Position numbers and translations under genes: made by a program | Source: DATFGK01 sp046712825 | GTDB lineage: Bacteria; Actinomycetota; AC-67 | Direction: 5' to 3' | Assembly (NCBI GenBank): GCA_046712825.1 | Contig: JBKKCR010000057.1 | Span: 1 to 7,811, forward strand | DNA: 7,811 nucleotides | Notes under the pieces: generated by a model | Told to the model about the DNA's origin: nothing | What the model saw: the letters and a program-made list of their open reading frames with translations, nothing else | Databases searched by the model: none | Part shown: positions 6,166 through 7,811 of the stretch, one piece after another | How the letters are laid out: every line of letters starts with the position of its first letter | Position numbering within the stretch: the first letter of the stretch is position 1

Positions 6166-6791
6166 GCTCTCCTTTCCGATCGTCGATCGAGCGGTTCCAA
6201 CACTTGTTCGATCTGCCACGCGATCATCCCGGTCACGGCGTCGGCGGCCGTCTTGAGTGACACGCCGCGCGCACGGAACGCTTGGAACACCGGGAAGTCG
6301 AGTAAGGCACTGCACAGCTGGATCGTCTTCGCATCCGCCCGGCGCGGGCGAAGGGCCTCACGCACGAGCCCCGCGACCGTCGCCCGAAAGCCTTCCTCGA
6401 ACTCTCGAACGCTGGGCAGCGTGCGCTCCTGCCGGTCGATATCGATGTAGGGGGCGCTTCGTTCGTAGAAACCGAAGAGCGTGTGCGCCAGTCGCTCGAT
6501 CCGTGCCCGCGGCGTCGTGGTGTCACCGAAGATCTCGTCGGCCGACTCCAGACCGGGTGGCCGCAGCTTCTCGAACAGCAACTCGCCGCAAGCGGGCACG
6601 AGCTCGTCCAGCGACCGGAAATGGTTGTAGACGGTAGCCGCCGAGACGTCGGCTCTCTCGGCGATGTCTTGCCAGGAGGTGCCGAAGATGCCTTTCTCCG
6701 TGTGGAGCTCGATGGTTGCATCGAGGATGCGGCGCCGGGTCTCGTTCGTCGCGGCAACCCGCTTCGTCATGTCGTATCGCCTCGGAGCCAT
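6162..6791 (-). CDS. TetR/AcrR-family transcriptional regulator
   Basis: A 209-residue regulator. ATG 6789-6791 is chosen because GGGAG (6800-6804, complement) lies about eight bases upstream; a TTG five codons earlier and a Met seven codons later are less favoured. The N-terminal TetR DNA-binding domain runs from TRRRILDATIELHTEKG (about 18-34) through the helix-turn-helix GTSWQDIAERADVS (37-50) to AATVYNHFRSLDELV (51-65), where TVYNHF is the classic recognition-helix signature. The C-terminal part (70-209) is helical and variable, as expected for ligand binding and dimerisation, and the ligand cannot be predicted. The gene overlaps the cupin start by four bases, so both form one transcript. 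An inverted repeat just upstream overlaps the predicted promoter, which suggests that it represses its own operon. Confidence 0.93.
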   Translation of the reverse strand: MAPRRYDMTKRVAATNETRRRILDATIELHTEKGIFGTSWQDIAERADVSAATVYNHFRSLDELVPACGELLFEKLRPPGLESADEIFGDTTTPRARIERLAHTLFGFYERSAPYIDIDRQERTLPSVREFEEGFRATVAGLVREALRPRRADAKTIQLCSALLDFPVFQAFRARGVSLKTAADAVTGMIAWQIEQVLEPLDRRSERRA

Positions 6792-6809
6792 GGCAGCGTC
6801 TCCCAATTA

Positions 6810-6832
6810 ATTAGATTAACGCTCAATCTAAT
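6810..6832. promoter_or_regulatory. inverted-repeat operator candidate for the TetR regulator
   Basis: ATTAGATT (6810-6817) and AATCTAAT (6825-6832) form a perfect 8-base inverted repeat around a 7-base spacer, in an AT-rich patch unlike the surrounding GC-rich DNA. It sits 19-41 bases upstream of the tetR start and covers the predicted -10 box. Position, length and symmetry fit a TetR dimer operator. No second copy is seen elsewhere in the window. Confidence 0.65.
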
Positions 6833-6854
6833 ACTTGTTGGTCGTGGGCGTCAA
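6825..6854 (-). promoter_or_regulatory. promoter of the tetR-cupin operon
   Basis: On the minus strand TTGACG (complement of 6849-6854) and TAGATT (complement of 6825-6830) are separated by 18 bases. They match the sigma-70/HrdB-type consensus at 5/6 and 4/6 positions. Transcription would begin near 6818, giving a leader of roughly 27 bases with the GGGAG ribosome binding site. The -10 box is inside the inverted repeat, so a bound repressor would block polymerase. Confidence 0.55.
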
Positions 6855-7057
6855 GGCTCGTTTTGCAGGGCTCCCTTCGCCGGCCGATGGCCGGGTGCCG
6901 CGCTAGGCCACTGGTGAGGCCGGTGAGGCGACACCGTGAGGTAGGGGAAAGGGTGGCTCAGAGCGGAACGTTGTGCGGGCGATCCTCTTTTGGCCTCGGA
7001 TCCTTCTGGTGTGGGCGCGGCCGGCCGTCGGCCTGGGTGAAGTAGCCGGTGTATCGG
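6855..7057. other. non-coding stretch between the lipocalin-like gene and the tetR promoter
   Basis: No convincing gene lies here; a 60-codon + strand frame (6863-7045) has no family signature or good start context. The notable structures are two copies of GGTGAGGC at 6913-6920 and 6922-6929 with a related CGTGAGGT at 6936-6942, and a small inverted repeat CGGTG/CACCG (6921-6936). A GC-rich palindromic patch near 7015-7032 has no T tract, so it is not a clear intrinsic terminator. One minus-strand frame looks protein-like up to TGA 6958-6960 but has no start codon. Confidence 0.5.
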
Positions 7058-7811
7058 TCAGCCCGGCGCCATGCTTGTCCAGTCGGTGAAGCCGGTCGGA
7101 GCGTGCGGCCCCAGGATCAGCTGCTCGAGGACGCCGATCCCTTCGTCCCCATGCGACGAGTGCACTCGCACGAGCTGCTCGACGTGGTAGTTCTCGGGGA
7201 GGGTCGGGTCGAGCGTCGCAACCTCCCACATGTCGCCGGCGACGTCTTCCTCGCCGTGCCACTCCCCGTGCATCCATTTCGGGTTCAGGTACCCGATGCC
7301 TTTCAGACGGAAGTCGAGCATCGGCTCGAGCTCCTGCGTCTCGACGGCGTCGGGGAAGTTCAGGTTGAAGGTCGAGCCGTCAGTGACCCGGGTGCCGGGA
7401 CGCATGTTGAGCGAGTAATCGACGGACCGCGGGCGGCGGAGCTTCTCCTCGATCCCCCAGGTCGGCTCGCCCGGCTCGAGCAGCGGCACCTCCGACGCGG
7501 TCGTGTACCAGCGGTAGCCGTCGGCCTGCTCGAACAGCATCGCGTGCGTGCAGCGGTCGTCGAAGTGGACCGGCGCCCAGAGGTAGAACACCCCCGCTGG
7601 GGTCCCGCTGCGCGGCGGCGCCCCGCCGGGCGCGTCCATGAACCGGCGGATACCCCAGGAGCGATCCTTCATCCCGCGCGAACCCTCGCGCGAGACCGTG
7701 ATCCGCTCCTTGCCGGCGTCGATGGTGCCCTCCCAGGTCCCGAACTGCGTCAAGCGCGTCGTGTCCTGGACGACCGTCGTGCCGGACACCTGCGTCTGCC
7801 GCGGCTCCTCG
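7058..7811 (-). CDS. lipocalin-like AttH/CrtC-superfamily protein, C-terminal part (5' end beyond window)
   Basis: 250 residues are visible up to TGA 7058-7060. The frame stays open through the right edge (EEPRQTQVSG...), so the GTG at 7787-7789 is probably an internal valine rather than the start, and the N-terminal part is missing. The stretch GMKDRSWGIRR (from residue 46 of the visible part) resembles the RD.SWG.R signature of the AttH/CrtC (hydroxyneurosporene synthase-like) lipocalin-related superfamily. Further features are FYLWAPVHFDD, many aromatic residues and repeated beta-strand-like segments, ending in EGIGVLEQLILGPHAPTGF, a C terminus seen in uncharacterised actinobacterial and mycobacterial proteins. 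No signal peptide can be judged. The function is not established; binding or conversion of a hydrophobic ligand is a family-based guess. It is the upstream neighbour of tetR on the same strand, but the 266-base gap and separate promoter argue against a shared operon. Confidence 0.65.
   Translation of the reverse strand, partial: EEPRQTQVSGTTVVQDTTRLTQFGTWEGTIDAGKERITVSREGSRGMKDRSWGIRRFMDAPGGAPPRSGTPAGVFYLWAPVHFDDRCTHAMLFEQADGYRWYTTASEVPLLEPGEPTWGIEEKLRRPRSVDYSLNMRPGTRVTDGSTFNLNFPDAVETQELEPMLDFRLKGIGYLNPKWMHGEWHGEEDVAGDMWEVATLDPTLPENYHVEQLVRVHSSHGDEGIGVLEQLILGPHAPTGFTDWTSMAPG

Noticed and set aside
6166..6315. N-terminal extension of the cupin to 198 residues
   Set aside because: The extension is an Arg-rich shadow of the tetR gene, and AGGAG sits right before the ATG at 6163-6165.
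6903..7277. 124-codon minus-strand frame
   Set aside because: Arg/Ala/Pro-rich, no family signature, and overlaps the lipocalin-like gene in another frame.

Overview
The window is GC-rich, gene-dense DNA that looks like an actinobacterial (Actinomycetota) chromosome. The main clue is a full-length NucS/EndoMS, the mismatch endonuclease that stands in for MutS/MutL in most actinobacteria and some archaea. Strong G/C third-position bias, GTG start use, one- to four-base gene overlaps, and families common in soil actinobacteria (SDR, VOC, NTF2-like and cupin proteins, a lipocalin-like AttH/CrtC-type protein) agree with this. A species cannot be named from the sequence alone.

Layout. Bases 1-65 are the 3' end of a + strand gene of unknown identity. 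It meets, tail to tail, a minus-strand short-chain dehydrogenase (68-916). A secreted, divergent SGNH-hydrolase-like protein follows on the + strand (1007-1636). Four bases past its stop lies the in-frame 3' remnant of a second, unrelated SGNH hydrolase on the minus strand (about 1641-1865), in which the block III-like and block V-like motifs are abnormally close. Next is nucS (1921-2577).

Bases 2639-5684 hold a tightly packed three-gene unit: a 746-residue molybdopterin/[4Fe-4S] oxidoreductase, an NTF2/SnoaL-like protein and a VOC-fold protein. They are joined by ATGA and TGATG overlaps, so they are probably co-transcribed and translationally coupled. The Mo enzyme has no electron-transfer subunit beside it and appears to carry Asp where formate dehydrogenases have Sec/Cys.

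On the minus strand, a TetR-family regulator (6162-6791) overlaps a single-domain cupin gene (5719-6165) by ATGA. A 23-base inverted repeat upstream of tetR overlaps a good minus-strand promoter, which points to autoregulation of the tetR-cupin pair. After a roughly 265-base non-coding stretch, the window ends in the C-terminal part of a lipocalin-like protein (7058-7811, minus strand, running off the edge).

I see no tRNA, rRNA, CRISPR array, insertion sequence or phage gene. The most unusual items are the solitary Mo enzyme with its two small partners and the SGNH remnant beside nucS; neither proves a new system.
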